Assembly (NCBI GenBank): GCA_009919175.1
Contig: RGCL01000014.1
Coordinates: 1-53,580, forward strand
Direction of reading: 5' to 3'
DNA: 53,580 nt
Origin: Betaproteobacteria bacterium
GTDB lineage: Bacteria > Pseudomonadota > Gammaproteobacteria > Burkholderiales > Burkholderiaceae_C
This document shows positions 24,399 through 33,014 of this stretch, one piece after another. The position numbers and the translations under genes were made by a program. Below the pieces are notes generated by a model. It had not been told where the DNA came from. It saw only the letters and a list, made by a program, of their open reading frames with translations, and made no database searches. The number at the start of each line of letters is the position of its first letter. The stretch's first letter is position 1.

Positions 24399-26291
24399 AT
24401 GTCTATTTTTCCCAAATCGGCCAACCGTCTTGTGGTTGTCTTTGCACTTGGCTCCTCTCTTCAACCCATTGCTTCTGCCCTCACGCTCGACCCCGTGGTG
24501 GTGATTGGTGAGCATCCTGCACTGATGTCGCAGACCTTGGCCTCGGTCACGGTCATTGATCGCAATCAGATTGAATCCACCCACGCCAACGACATTTCCG
24601 AGTTGTTGCAGGGCCAGGCTGGTCTGGAAATCGCCCGCCCTGGCCCACCCGGCAGTCCCATTTCCATTTACATCAGGGGGGGCGCAAGCACCCATGCCTT
24701 GATCTTGTTGGACGGCATCCCTTTTTATTCCGAGAGCGCAACGGGTTCATCCTCCCCCATTGAGAGCATTTCTCTGGATTCCATCGAAAAAATAGAAATC
24801 ATCCCGGGTGGCTTCCCCAGCGTGCGTGGCATGAGCGCGCCCGGTGGCATCATTTCCATCACCACTCGATCGGCTCAAGCTGGAGCGGACACGCAAAGCT
24901 ACTCGCAGACCCTTGGATCCCGATCCACCAGCCACACCTCTGCATTCCGACGCTGGAACGGCGACTACGGCCGATTCAGTGTCAATGCCAATCGGCAATA
25001 CACCGGCGGATTCGGTGCCATCAACCCAGCCAAATACCCGGCTGTGAATCCGGGCAATAACCCCACCATGAAAAACACGGTGGGCATGGGCTGGTCCAAG
25101 GATGTGGGATTGGATTCACAAATGGGCGTGCAATTCATGCAGGCCAAGACGGACTCCTCTTGGGATAACGCCTGGGCGGATTCACCAAGAGACGATTGGC
25201 TGTCGAGGTCGTCAACCACTTTTCTTGGGGTGTACTTTCAGAGTCAAATCAATTCGGCCTGGTACGCCAAGTGGGAAGTCCAGCGGTCATTGACCGAAAG
25301 CACCACGTTGACCAATGAGGCCGTGAATGCGTGGTACGGCAGCTATTCAACAGAACACAATCTGCTGAGTTGGCGCAATGAATACCGGCTCAATCCCGCC
25401 ACCTTACTCAAAGCAGGGCTCAGCCAGGACAGGAACCGATACACCTATACCTACACACCTTTGGATCAAACCAAGCGGCGTGTCAATTCGAGCGTGGGCA
25501 TCGAGCAAAAGCTCGGTGGCGGATTGGTCACCCTGGACGTGGCCCAGGTGGGCGATCAAAACACGGCTTACCTGAACCGAGGCGTTGCTTGGATGCTTCC
25601 GATCCAGACGGGTTGGGCTTTGATGGCGCAACATGGCGTGACCTATCGCTTGCCCACCATTGGTGAATTGCTGGATCCCAGCTCTGGGGGGAATGCAGAC
25701 CTCAAAGCCGAAAGAATCAAAAACACACAGCTTGCCATTCAATTCAAGCAGGACACCGATCTGCACCGGTTGACCTGGTTCAACACCATCTACACCAATA
25801 AAGTGGCTGCGGGTCAGACGCCGGTCGATGATCCTGTTTGGGCGGCTCAAGGTGTGAATAAGCTCGAAAACATCAACGCATCTCACAACGCAGGCATTGA
25901 ATGGTCTTGGCGACACCAACATCAGGCCTGGTCTTGGGCAACCTCGTTCACCGTCCAGCAGCCCCAGGTCGATGGCGCCAGCACCAGGCTGAAAAACCTC
26001 TCTCACCAGTTTGGATCCTTGGACCTCTCGCGGTCTTTTTCCACCGGCGACTCTATTTTTGTGAAGTGGTTTTCCAGATCCTCCCAGTTCAATACAGATC
26101 CCAAGGGAAACAATGCGTTTTCCTCAGGTTATGCGGTGACCAAGCTGGGTTGGAATCGACGATTGAATTCAGAGTTACAGACCCAAGTGAGTATCGATAA
26201 TCTGTTTGACCATCGTTATGAATCAGTTGCTGGATTCAATGCACCGCCCAGAGGCCTCTTTTTCACCTTGACTTATCAACCCAAGCCTTGA
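24399..26291 (+). CDS. btuB: TonB-dependent cobalamin outer-membrane receptor, BtuB-like
   Basis: 630 residues: a signal peptide (hydrophobic core LVVVFALGSSLQ, probable cleavage after PIASA), a TonB-box-like LDPVVVIGE, a plug domain (about 40-165, IYIRGGASTHALILLDGIP) and a 22-strand beta-barrel ending in GLFFTLTYQPKP with an aromatic-rich last strand. It takes up B12 across the outer membrane using TonB. Substrate assignment rests on the riboswitch and the following btuFCD genes. No clear Shine-Dalgarno sequence is seen at ATG 24399. Confidence 0.9.
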   Translation: MSIFPKSANRLVVVFALGSSLQPIASALTLDPVVVIGEHPALMSQTLASVTVIDRNQIESTHANDISELLQGQAGLEIARPGPPGSPISIYIRGGASTHALILLDGIPFYSESATGSSSPIESISLDSIEKIEIIPGGFPSVRGMSAPGGIISITTRSAQAGADTQSYSQTLGSRSTSHTSAFRRWNGDYGRFSVNANRQYTGGFGAINPAKYPAVNPGNNPTMKNTVGMGWSKDVGLDSQMGVQFMQAKTDSSWDNAWADSPRDDWLSRSSTTFLGVYFQSQINSAWYAKWEVQRSLTESTTLTNEAVNAWYGSYSTEHNLLSWRNEYRLNPATLLKAGLSQDRNRYTYTYTPLDQTKRRVNSSVGIEQKLGGGLVTLDVAQVGDQNTAYLNRGVAWMLPIQTGWALMAQHGVTYRLPTIGELLDPSSGGNADLKAERIKNTQLAIQFKQDTDLHRLTWFNTIYTNKVAAGQTPVDDPVWAAQGVNKLENINASHNAGIEWSWRHQHQAWSWATSFTVQQPQVDGASTRLKNLSHQFGSLDLSRSFSTGDSIFVKWFSRSSQFNTDPKGNNAFSSGYAVTKLGWNRRLNSELQTQVSIDNLFDHRYESVAGFNAPPRGLFFTLTYQPKP

Positions 26292-26294
26292 CCC

Positions 26295-27107
26295 ATGCTT
26301 CCCCGCCGCATCATTTGCCTCACCGAAGAAACCACCGAGTGGATTTACCGCCTGGGGCAATCCGATCGCATCGTGGGGGTGTCGGGCTACACGGTGAGGC
26401 CGCCGCAGGCGCGTCACGAAAAGCCCCGCGTGAGTGCTTTCTTGAGCGCCAAGATCGACAAGATCCTCGCGCTCGAGCCCGACTGCGTCTTTGGCTTTTC
26501 CGACCTGCAAGCTGACATCGCCTCGGCGCTCATCAAGGCCGGGGTTCAGGTCACCATCTTCAATCAGCGCAGCGTGAACGACATTGTGGCCATGCTGCAT
26601 CAGGTCGCAGCCTGGGTGGGCGAGACCGAGCAAGCCCAGCAGCTCATTGATGAATGGCTCACCCAGTTGCAGGACTTCAAACGCATGGCCAGCCAGTGGC
26701 CACGCCGACCTCGGGTTTACTTTGAGGAATGGGACGAGCCGCCCATGAGCGCCATACGCTGGGTCTCCGAGCTCATCGAGTGGGCTGGGGGCGAGGACAT
26801 CTTCCCCGAGCTGGCCTCGCAAGCCATGGGCAAGGACCGCATTGTTCGCGACCCCGATGAAGTCATTCGACGCAACCCCGACATCATTTTGGGTTCGTGG
26901 TGCGGCAAGAAATTTCGCCCCGATCGCGTGGCGGCGCGTCCGGGCTGGTCAGGGATTGCGGCGGTGCGGCATCAACAGGTGTTCGAGATCAAATCGGCTG
27001 ACATCCTTCAACCCGGTCCCGCAGCCCTCACCGACGGCGTGCGTCAAATCCATGCGCGTTTGTCGGATTGGGCCAAGGCGCAAGCCACGCGCAACCCCCG
27101 CACATGA
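26295..27107 (+). CDS. BtuF-like cobalamin-binding-fold protein without signal peptide
   Basis: 270 residues of the helical-backbone substrate-binding fold: RIICLTEETTEWIYRLG at the start matches the first beta strand of BtuF, then KIDKILALEPDCVFGFSD and the C-terminal NPDIILGSWCGKKF segment. There is no hydrophobic leader; the domain starts at residue 5, so it is probably cytoplasmic. It lies between btuB and a normal btuF, 3 bases after the first and overlapping the second by 4. It might bind corrinoid in the cytoplasm, or act in salvage; the role is unproven. Confidence 0.75.
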   Translation: MLPRRIICLTEETTEWIYRLGQSDRIVGVSGYTVRPPQARHEKPRVSAFLSAKIDKILALEPDCVFGFSDLQADIASALIKAGVQVTIFNQRSVNDIVAMLHQVAAWVGETEQAQQLIDEWLTQLQDFKRMASQWPRRPRVYFEEWDEPPMSAIRWVSELIEWAGGEDIFPELASQAMGKDRIVRDPDEVIRRNPDIILGSWCGKKFRPDRVAARPGWSGIAAVRHQQVFEIKSADILQPGPAALTDGVRQIHARLSDWAKAQATRNPRT

Positions 27108-27961
27108 AGTGCGCGCGCCTCATGCGCCATGCGCGCGCGGTGACCCGGCTGTGTGTGTTCAGCCTGGGGCTCATGTCGTTGTCGGTGCAAGCACAGGCAC
27201 CGCTGCGTGTGGTGAGCCTCTTGCCCTCCACAACGGAGCTGGTGTGTGAGTTGGGTGCCTGTGATCGGCTGGTGGCGGTGGATCAGCACACCAACCACCC
27301 CCAGTCGGTGAACAAGCTGCCCAGGGTGGGCGCCATGGGCGCGTGGTCCATTGAAGGCCTGGTGCGGGCTCGCCCCGACTTGGTGCTCATCTCGCGTGAC
27401 CCTCAGCTGGCCGAGCGCCTCAAGCAATTGGGTTTGGCGCATCGCGTAGTCGATCCGCGCAACCTCGACGAGGTGCGCAGCTCCTTCGAGGAGGTGGCTC
27501 AGGCCTTGGGTCTGGGTGTCGCGCCAGGGCAGCGCCTGTGGCAAGACCTTCAGTCGCAATTGCAAAGCCAGCGTGCCGCCATGCCCGCATCGACCCAAGG
27601 GCAGCGTGTGCATGTGGAGCTGGATTCGGCAGGCTATGTGGCCGGGCCTTCTTCTTACCTGGGGGAATTGATTCAGGCCTTGGGCATGCGCACCGCGATC
27701 ACTCTGCAAAGCCCTGCTTACCCCCACCTCAGCCCCGAGTGGGTGGTGCGCGAACAGCCTGACTGGATCTTGCTGTTGTTCACACCCACCACGCCCTTGA
27801 GCCAACGCCCCGGATGGTCTCAACTCTCGGCGGTCAAGGCGCAGCAGGTGTGCCAGTTCAAGCCCAGCGAGGTCGATGTGCTGGTGCGACCAGGTCCGCG
27901 TCTGGTGCAGGCGGCGCGTTTGCTGCGCCAATGCATGGAGGGTCGTGCCCGTGAACGCTAA
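27104..27961 (+). CDS. btuF: Periplasmic cobalamin-binding protein BtuF
   Basis: 285 residues from ATG 27104, overlapping the previous stop (ATGA). A signal peptide (about residues 1-30, core LCVFSLGLMSLSV, cleavage near VQAQA) precedes the type III binding fold: LRVVSLLPSTTELVCELG, IEGLVRARPDLVLIS and the C-terminal VREQPDWILLLF. It delivers B12 to BtuCD. Its end overlaps the btuC start. Confidence 0.9.
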   Translation: MKCARLMRHARAVTRLCVFSLGLMSLSVQAQAPLRVVSLLPSTTELVCELGACDRLVAVDQHTNHPQSVNKLPRVGAMGAWSIEGLVRARPDLVLISRDPQLAERLKQLGLAHRVVDPRNLDEVRSSFEEVAQALGLGVAPGQRLWQDLQSQLQSQRAAMPASTQGQRVHVELDSAGYVAGPSSYLGELIQALGMRTAITLQSPAYPHLSPEWVVREQPDWILLLFTPTTPLSQRPGWSQLSAVKAQQVCQFKPSEVDVLVRPGPRLVQAARLLRQCMEGRARER

Positions 27962-28973
27962 GGCGCATCAGCCCCTTGCACGCGCAGCGGCGCACTGGCC
28001 TGCACGCCTCTTCCTGCTGGTGTTGGCGGTGCTGGGCATGGGCTCGGTGCTCATGGGTTTGCTCTGGGGGTCGCAAGGCTGGGAGCCTTGGTGGCAGGGC
28101 GAAGCGGCACAGAGTCTGCTGGCCTTGCGCTGGCCGCGTGCGCTGGGCGCCTGGCTGGCTGGCGCAGCCTTGGCTCTGGCCGGCCTTCAGGCGCAAACCC
28201 TGTTTCGCAATCCGCTGGCCGATCCCTATTTGTTGGGCAGTGCCACGGGCGCAGGTCTGGGCGTGGCCGTGGTCCTGTGGCTGAGTCAGTCGGCCTGGGT
28301 GCTGGCGGGGGCTTGGTCGCCGGTCATGGGGGGCTTCATGGGCGCGTGGCTGGCCCTGGGCTTGGTGTTGATCCTGGTTCGCGGTCAAGTGCAGGGCGGG
28401 GCACTCATCATGGCGGGCATGGTGGTGTCGGTGTTGCTGGGGGCGACCTTGGCCTTGCTGCTGCGCAACCATCCTCAACTCATGCCGGCCATGCAAGGTT
28501 TCATGCTCGGTCAAACGCTGTTCCTCGATCCCGCCGCGGTCCATCAACTGGCCTGGGTCTTGTTGCTCTGCGGGATGCTGTCTTGGTGGTGGGGACCGGC
28601 GCTGGATGCCATGTCACTGGGCGACGATGTGGCGCTCAGCCTGGGCGTGCAGGTGGGGCGGATGAGGGCTTTGCATTTGGCGTTGCTCAGCGCCCTCACG
28701 GCCACTGCGGTGGCTCATTTGGGTCTGGTGGCGTTTGTGGGATGGGTGGCGCCACACCTGGTCGCACGCTGGTTGCCCCGCGCCATGCGCTGGCGCATGC
28801 TGGGTGCAGTGCTCGCGGGTGGTCTGGTCTTGTCGGCTGCCGACGGCCTGGCGCGCACCGTGGTCGCGCCTCAGGAATGGCCTGTGGGTTTGATCACGGC
28901 CTGGCTGGGGGGTGCGTGGATGTTGTGGCAGATGCGCAGTCAAGGCCACGGCGAGCTTGGGGAGCGGTCATGA
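27951..28973 (+). CDS. btuC: Cobalamin ABC transporter permease BtuC
   Basis: 340 residues with about ten membrane helices of the FecCD/BtuC family: LRWPRALGAWLAGAALALAG, LFRNPLADPYLLGSATGAGLG and the coupling region GLVAFVGWVAPHLVARWL. GTG 27951 is chosen because GGAGGG lies 8 bases upstream. It overlaps btuF by 11 bases and btuD by 4. It forms the inner-membrane channel for B12. Confidence 0.93.
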   Translation: MNAKAHQPLARAAAHWPARLFLLVLAVLGMGSVLMGLLWGSQGWEPWWQGEAAQSLLALRWPRALGAWLAGAALALAGLQAQTLFRNPLADPYLLGSATGAGLGVAVVLWLSQSAWVLAGAWSPVMGGFMGAWLALGLVLILVRGQVQGGALIMAGMVVSVLLGATLALLLRNHPQLMPAMQGFMLGQTLFLDPAAVHQLAWVLLLCGMLSWWWGPALDAMSLGDDVALSLGVQVGRMRALHLALLSALTATAVAHLGLVAFVGWVAPHLVARWLPRAMRWRMLGAVLAGGLVLSAADGLARTVVAPQEWPVGLITAWLGGAWMLWQMRSQGHGELGERS

Positions 28974-29737
28974 CCCAGCCCTTGTTCCAAGGCCAGGGCG
29001 TGACCCTGCAACGCGGTGAGCGAATCGTCCTGAGTGACCTGGACTTTGAGTTGCCCCGGCATCGTTGGACCTGTGTGGTGGGTCCCAATGGCGTGGGCAA
29101 ATCGACCCTGCTGCGCGCCCTGGCGGGCCTGTTGCCCGTGCGCGGTCGCCTGAGTTTCGAGGGGAACACCCGCTTTGTGACGGACCCGGCCTGGCGGGCC
29201 ACGCGCATGGCGTGGCTGGGGCAGGCTGCTCAGGAGGACGCAGGCTGGCGCGTGGGTGAATTGGCGCTCATGGGGCGCTACCCGCACGGCTCGGCCTGGC
29301 ACCTGAGCAGCGCACACGACGAGGAGGTGGTGAACCAGGTCTTGCAGGGGCTGGATTTGCTGGACCTCCAATCGCGTCGCCTCGATAGCCTCTCGGCCGG
29401 GCAGCGCCAACGGGCCAGAATGGCCAGGCTCTTGTGCACCCAGGCACCGACCTTGTTGCTGGACGAACCGGTCACGCACCTGGATCCGCCCCACCAGGCC
29501 GATTGGTTGGCGTGGGCCAAACAGTGGGTGGCACAAGGCGGCCACCTGGTCACCGTCTTGCACGAACTGCCTCTGGCTTTGCAAGCCGATCACCTGGTGG
29601 TGCTGCACCAGGGGCGCTGCCTGCATCAAGGTGCACCAGCCGAGCTGGCCACCCGAGAGGCGGTGGCGCAGGCCTTTGACGGGCGCATCGAATGGGTCAA
29701 TCACAAGGGGCAGTGGCTCAGCGCCTGGCGCAGTTGA
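28970..29737 (+). CDS. btuD: Cobalamin ABC transporter ATPase BtuD
   Basis: 255 residues starting MTQPLFQGQGVTLQRG at ATG 28970, which overlaps the btuC stop. Walker A is GPNGVGKST near residue 40, the signature LSAGQRQRARMARLL near 140, Walker B LLLDEPVTHLD near 160, and the H-loop histidine in TVLHELPLAL. It powers BtuC. The reading frame is open far upstream inside btuC, but that part is out of frame with btuC and is not protein. Confidence 0.94.
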   Translation: MTQPLFQGQGVTLQRGERIVLSDLDFELPRHRWTCVVGPNGVGKSTLLRALAGLLPVRGRLSFEGNTRFVTDPAWRATRMAWLGQAAQEDAGWRVGELALMGRYPHGSAWHLSSAHDEEVVNQVLQGLDLLDLQSRRLDSLSAGQRQRARMARLLCTQAPTLLLDEPVTHLDPPHQADWLAWAKQWVAQGGHLVTVLHELPLALQADHLVVLHQGRCLHQGAPAELATREAVAQAFDGRIEWVNHKGQWLSAWRS

Positions 29738-29775
29738 GTGCGGCTCAGGGGTTGGCGCTTGGGTAAACTGATTTG

Positions 29776-30969
29776 ATGAACACCAGCGCCTCCAGCCTAC
29801 ACGGTCTGCCCCTGCCGCCTCACGATGCCCACCAGGACCTGCGCGATGCCCTGCGCGATCTGTGCCGCCGCTACGACGGCGCTTACTGGCAGTCCATCGA
29901 TGAAGCCAGGGGCTACCCCGAGGCCTTTGTCAATGAGCTCACCCAGGCGGGCTGGATGTCTGCCCTCATCCCCAGCGAATACGGGGGCTCGGGTCTGGGC
30001 TTGGCAGAGGCCTCGGTGATCATGGAGGAGATCAACTTCAGTGGGGGCAACGCCGGCGCCTTGCATGGTCAGATGTACAACATGGGCACGTTGCTGCGCC
30101 ATGGCTCAGACCAGCAAAAGGCGTTGTACCTGCCCAAGATTGCCAGCGGCGAATGGCGCTTGCAGTCCATGGCCGTGACCGAACCCACCACCGGCACCGA
30201 CACCACCCAGCTCAAAACCACAGCGGTGCGCAAAGGCGACCGCTATGTGGTCAACGGCCAAAAGGTGTGGATCTCGCGCATCCAGCATTCCGACTGGATG
30301 ATCCTGCTCGCGCGCACCACGCCCGTGGATCAGGTGAGCAAGAAAAGCGAAGGCTTGTCCATCTTCATGGTGGATTTGCATCAGGCACTGGGTCAGGGCA
30401 TGACGGTGCGCCCCATTCGCAACATGGTCAACCATGAAACCAACGAGGTGTTTTTTGATCAGCTTGAAATCCCCGCCGAGAACCTGATCGGCGAGGAGGG
30501 CAAAGGCTTCAAGTACATCCTCGATGGCCTCAATGCCGAACGCACCCTGATTGCTGCCGAATGCATTGGGGACGCCTACTGGTTTTTGGACAAAGCCAGG
30601 CGCTACGCCAACGACAGGCGGGTGTTCAACCGGCCCATTGGGCAAAACCAGGGCATTCAATTCCCCATGGCCGAGGCCTTCATCGAGACCGAAGCGGCCA
30701 ACCTCATGCGCTTCAAGGCCTGTGCGCTCTTTGATGCCAAGGCGGCTTGCGGTGCCGAGGCCAACATGGCCAAGTACCTGTGCGCCAAAGCCTCCTGGGA
30801 GGCGGCCAACATGTGCTTGCAGACCCATGGCGGTTTTGGATTTGCCGCCGAGTACGATGTCGAGAGAAAGTTTCGCGAAACCCGGCTCTACCAGGTGGCG
30901 CCGATTTCAACCAACCTCATCCTGTCCTATGTGGGCGAACACCTTCTGGGTTTGCCCCGTTCTTTCTGA
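29776..30969 (+). CDS. Acyl-CoA dehydrogenase family protein
   Basis: 397 residues with the three ACAD domains: an N-terminal helical part, the middle beta domain with SMAVTEPTTGTDTTQLKT and KVWISRIQHSDWM, and a C-terminal helical part ending MCLQTHGGFGFAAEYDVERKFRETR. It oxidises an acyl-CoA using FAD and passes electrons to ETF, and so to the ETF-QO at 39-41 kb. The substrate is unknown. TAAACT at 29764-29769 ends 6 bases before the ATG, with no ribosome site, so the mRNA may be leaderless. The DUF2783 gene follows by 14 bases. Confidence 0.92.
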   Translation: MNTSASSLHGLPLPPHDAHQDLRDALRDLCRRYDGAYWQSIDEARGYPEAFVNELTQAGWMSALIPSEYGGSGLGLAEASVIMEEINFSGGNAGALHGQMYNMGTLLRHGSDQQKALYLPKIASGEWRLQSMAVTEPTTGTDTTQLKTTAVRKGDRYVVNGQKVWISRIQHSDWMILLARTTPVDQVSKKSEGLSIFMVDLHQALGQGMTVRPIRNMVNHETNEVFFDQLEIPAENLIGEEGKGFKYILDGLNAERTLIAAECIGDAYWFLDKARRYANDRRVFNRPIGQNQGIQFPMAEAFIETEAANLMRFKACALFDAKAACGAEANMAKYLCAKASWEAANMCLQTHGGFGFAAEYDVERKFRETRLYQVAPISTNLILSYVGEHLLGLPRSF

Positions 30970-30983
30970 AGCGGGAGTGCCCC

Positions 30984-31211
30984 ATGCCCTCACTTGAACT
31001 CGATCCCCATTTCCACAGCCGCGAGCCTGCGCTTTACGGGCCTTTCTCGGCGGGGGATGCGTTTTACGAAGCGCTCATGAAAGCCCACCAGGGTTTGAGC
31101 CACGAGCAAAGCGACCTGTTCAACGCCAAGCTGATCCTGTTGCTGGCCAACCATGTGGGCGATGTCCAGGTGCTCGAGCAAGCCATTGCCTTGGCCAGAG
31201 AAGACCTCTGA
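30984..31211 (+). CDS. DUF2783-like small protein
   Basis: 75 residues (MPSLELDPHFHSREPALYGP...), acidic, no membrane segment. The pattern DAFYEALMKAHQGLSHEQSDLFNAKLILLLANHVGD matches the small DUF2783 family often next to acyl-CoA dehydrogenase or Bug genes. GGGAG about 8 bases upstream supports the start. It is probably co-transcribed with the dehydrogenase. No function is known. Confidence 0.8.
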   Translation: MPSLELDPHFHSREPALYGPFSAGDAFYEALMKAHQGLSHEQSDLFNAKLILLLANHVGDVQVLEQAIALAREDL

Positions 31212-31309
31212 GGCGACTTGCGCTGGCGCGGCGCATCAGGGAATGCCCCTCTGGAATCGGCAAGCGGCATTGAGTCCAATGGGGCACTGATTCATTGAGG
31301 AGAAGCACT

Positions 31310-32293
31310 GTGAGCCTAAAGCCCATTCCCCGTCGTCAACTGTTGCAAACCGGTTCAGCGCTCGCCGCTGGCCTGGCTTTCCCGGCTTTGTCTTTGGCTC
31401 AGGCTTTCCCGGTGCGCCCCATCAAGCTCATTTGCCCCTGGCCGGCTGCGGGCTCCAGCGATCTGGTCATGCGCTCGCTGGCTGAGAGCGCCAGCAAAGT
31501 CCTGGGGCAACAGGTCATCATTGAAAACAAGCCGGGTGCCAGTGGCATGCTTGGCCCCAATGAGTTGCTCAAGGCTGCACCCGATGGGTACACCCTGTCG
31601 CAAATCACCATTGGTGTTGCGCGCTTGCCCCACATGCAGAAGATGCAGTTTGATCCGCTCAGCGACTTCACCTACATCGCCTGCCTCACGGGCTACACCT
31701 TTGGCATCGTGGTCAAGGCCGATTCGCCCTTTAAGACCATCAAGGACCTGGTGGACTACGCCAAGGCCAACCCCGGCAAGTTCAACTACGGTTCAACGGG
31801 CGTGGGCACCACGCCCCACCTGGCCATCGAAGAGTTCGCCTTCAAGGCGGGCATTCAGATCACGCACGTGCCCTTCAAGGGCAGCTCAGACGGCTTGCAG
31901 GCTTTGCTGGGGGGCCACATTCAAGCCCACAGCGACGCCACCGGTTGGGCGCCCCATGTCGATTCAGGTGCGATGCGCCTCTTGGCCACCTATGGCAGCA
32001 AACGCACCAAACGCTGGCCCAAGGTGCCCACGCTCAACGAGCTGGGCTATGACACGGTGTCGGATTCGCCGTTTGGCATTGGCGGACCCAAGGACATGGA
32101 CCCCAAAGTGGTTCGCAAGCTGCACGACGGCTTCAAGAAGACCCTCTCGGACCCTGCTTTTTTGGCGACCCTGGACAAGTACGACCAGCCCGTCATCTAC
32201 ATGGACACAGAGGCCTACACCCAGTTCATCCTGGCGAGCTATGTCAAGGAAAAACGGGTCATCGAGAAGCTAGGGCTGGCCAAAAAAGCCTGA
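31310..32293 (+). CDS. Bug-family tripartite tricarboxylate transporter binding protein
   Basis: 327 residues from GTG 31310, with GAGGAG about 8 bases upstream. A leader with a twin arginine (IPRRQLLQTGSALAAGLAF) and cleavage near SLAQA precedes the Bug fold: IKLICPWPAAGSSDLVMRSLAE, VIIENKPGASGMLG and the conserved FNYGSTGVGTTPHLA. These periplasmic receptors, numerous in Burkholderiales, bind carboxylates or similar ligands. The ligand here is unknown and no TctAB membrane genes are adjacent. Confidence 0.92.
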   Translation: MSLKPIPRRQLLQTGSALAAGLAFPALSLAQAFPVRPIKLICPWPAAGSSDLVMRSLAESASKVLGQQVIIENKPGASGMLGPNELLKAAPDGYTLSQITIGVARLPHMQKMQFDPLSDFTYIACLTGYTFGIVVKADSPFKTIKDLVDYAKANPGKFNYGSTGVGTTPHLAIEEFAFKAGIQITHVPFKGSSDGLQALLGGHIQAHSDATGWAPHVDSGAMRLLATYGSKRTKRWPKVPTLNELGYDTVSDSPFGIGGPKDMDPKVVRKLHDGFKKTLSDPAFLATLDKYDQPVIYMDTEAYTQFILASYVKEKRVIEKLGLAKKA

Positions 32294-32311
32294 GCCTCGC
32301 CGCGCACGCAC

Positions 32312-32947
32312 TCAGGCGGTTTTTTCCTTGAAGCCGCATTCGGCGCGCACCAGGCAGCGCCCACAGTCGGGCGATCGGGCGGTGCAGATGTAGCGCCCGT
32401 GCAGGATCAGCCAGTGGTGGGCATGCAGCAAAAAGGTTTTGGGGATGCAGGCCAGCCAGGCGTGTTCCACCTCCAGCGGGGTGCGCCCAGGCGCAAAGCC
32501 CGTGCGGTTGCCCAGCCGGAAAATGTGCGTGTCCACAGCCAGGGTGGTTTCCCCAAATGCGACGTTGAGCACCACGTTGGCGGTCTTGCGACCCACCCCT
32601 GGCAAGCGTTCGAGTTGTTCGCGCAGGCGCGGCACCTGGCCCTCGTGTTCGCGCACCAGGATCTCGCAGGTTTGCAGCAAATGCCTGGCCTTGCTGCGGT
32701 AGAGGCCAATGGTGCGGATGTACTCACACAGGCGCGCCTCGCCCAGAGCCAGGATGGCCTGGGGGGTATTGGCCACCGGGAAGAGGCGACGTGTGGCTTT
32801 GTTCACGCTCACATCGGTGGCCTGGGCGCTGAGCAGAACGGCCGCGAGCAGCTCAAAGACGCTGGTGTATTCCAACTCGGTTTGCGGATGTGGGTTGGCC
32901 GCTTGGAGCCGTTCGAAAAACGTGTGGATGCGCTGGGCTTTGTTCAT
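32312..32947 (-). CDS. nth: Endonuclease III
   Basis: 211 residues from ATG 32947. The helix-hairpin-helix LERLPGVGRKTANVVLN has the catalytic Lys, followed by the catalytic Asp in LAVDTHIFRLGNR, and C-terminal cysteines C-x6-C-x2-C-x5-C hold the 4Fe-4S cluster. It removes oxidised pyrimidines from DNA in base excision repair. TACACT at 32955-32960 ends 7 bases before the ATG, suggesting a nearly leaderless mRNA. It is divergent from the aminotransferase gene. Confidence 0.95.
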   Translation of the reverse strand: MNKAQRIHTFFERLQAANPHPQTELEYTSVFELLAAVLLSAQATDVSVNKATRRLFPVANTPQAILALGEARLCEYIRTIGLYRSKARHLLQTCEILVREHEGQVPRLREQLERLPGVGRKTANVVLNVAFGETTLAVDTHIFRLGNRTGFAPGRTPLEVEHAWLACIPKTFLLHAHHWLILHGRYICTARSPDCGRCLVRAECGFKEKTA

Positions 32948-33014
32948 GGCGGAAAGTGTAGGGCAGGGCGCTACCATAATGCGCATTCACCTTCACCCCA
33001 TGGACGAGGCCTCA

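Noticed and set aside
28088-28969. Long open frame upstream of, and in frame with, btuD
   Set aside because: It lies fully inside btuC in another frame, its translation is low-complexity Gly/Arg-rich, and btuD has a clear ATG overlapping the btuC stop.
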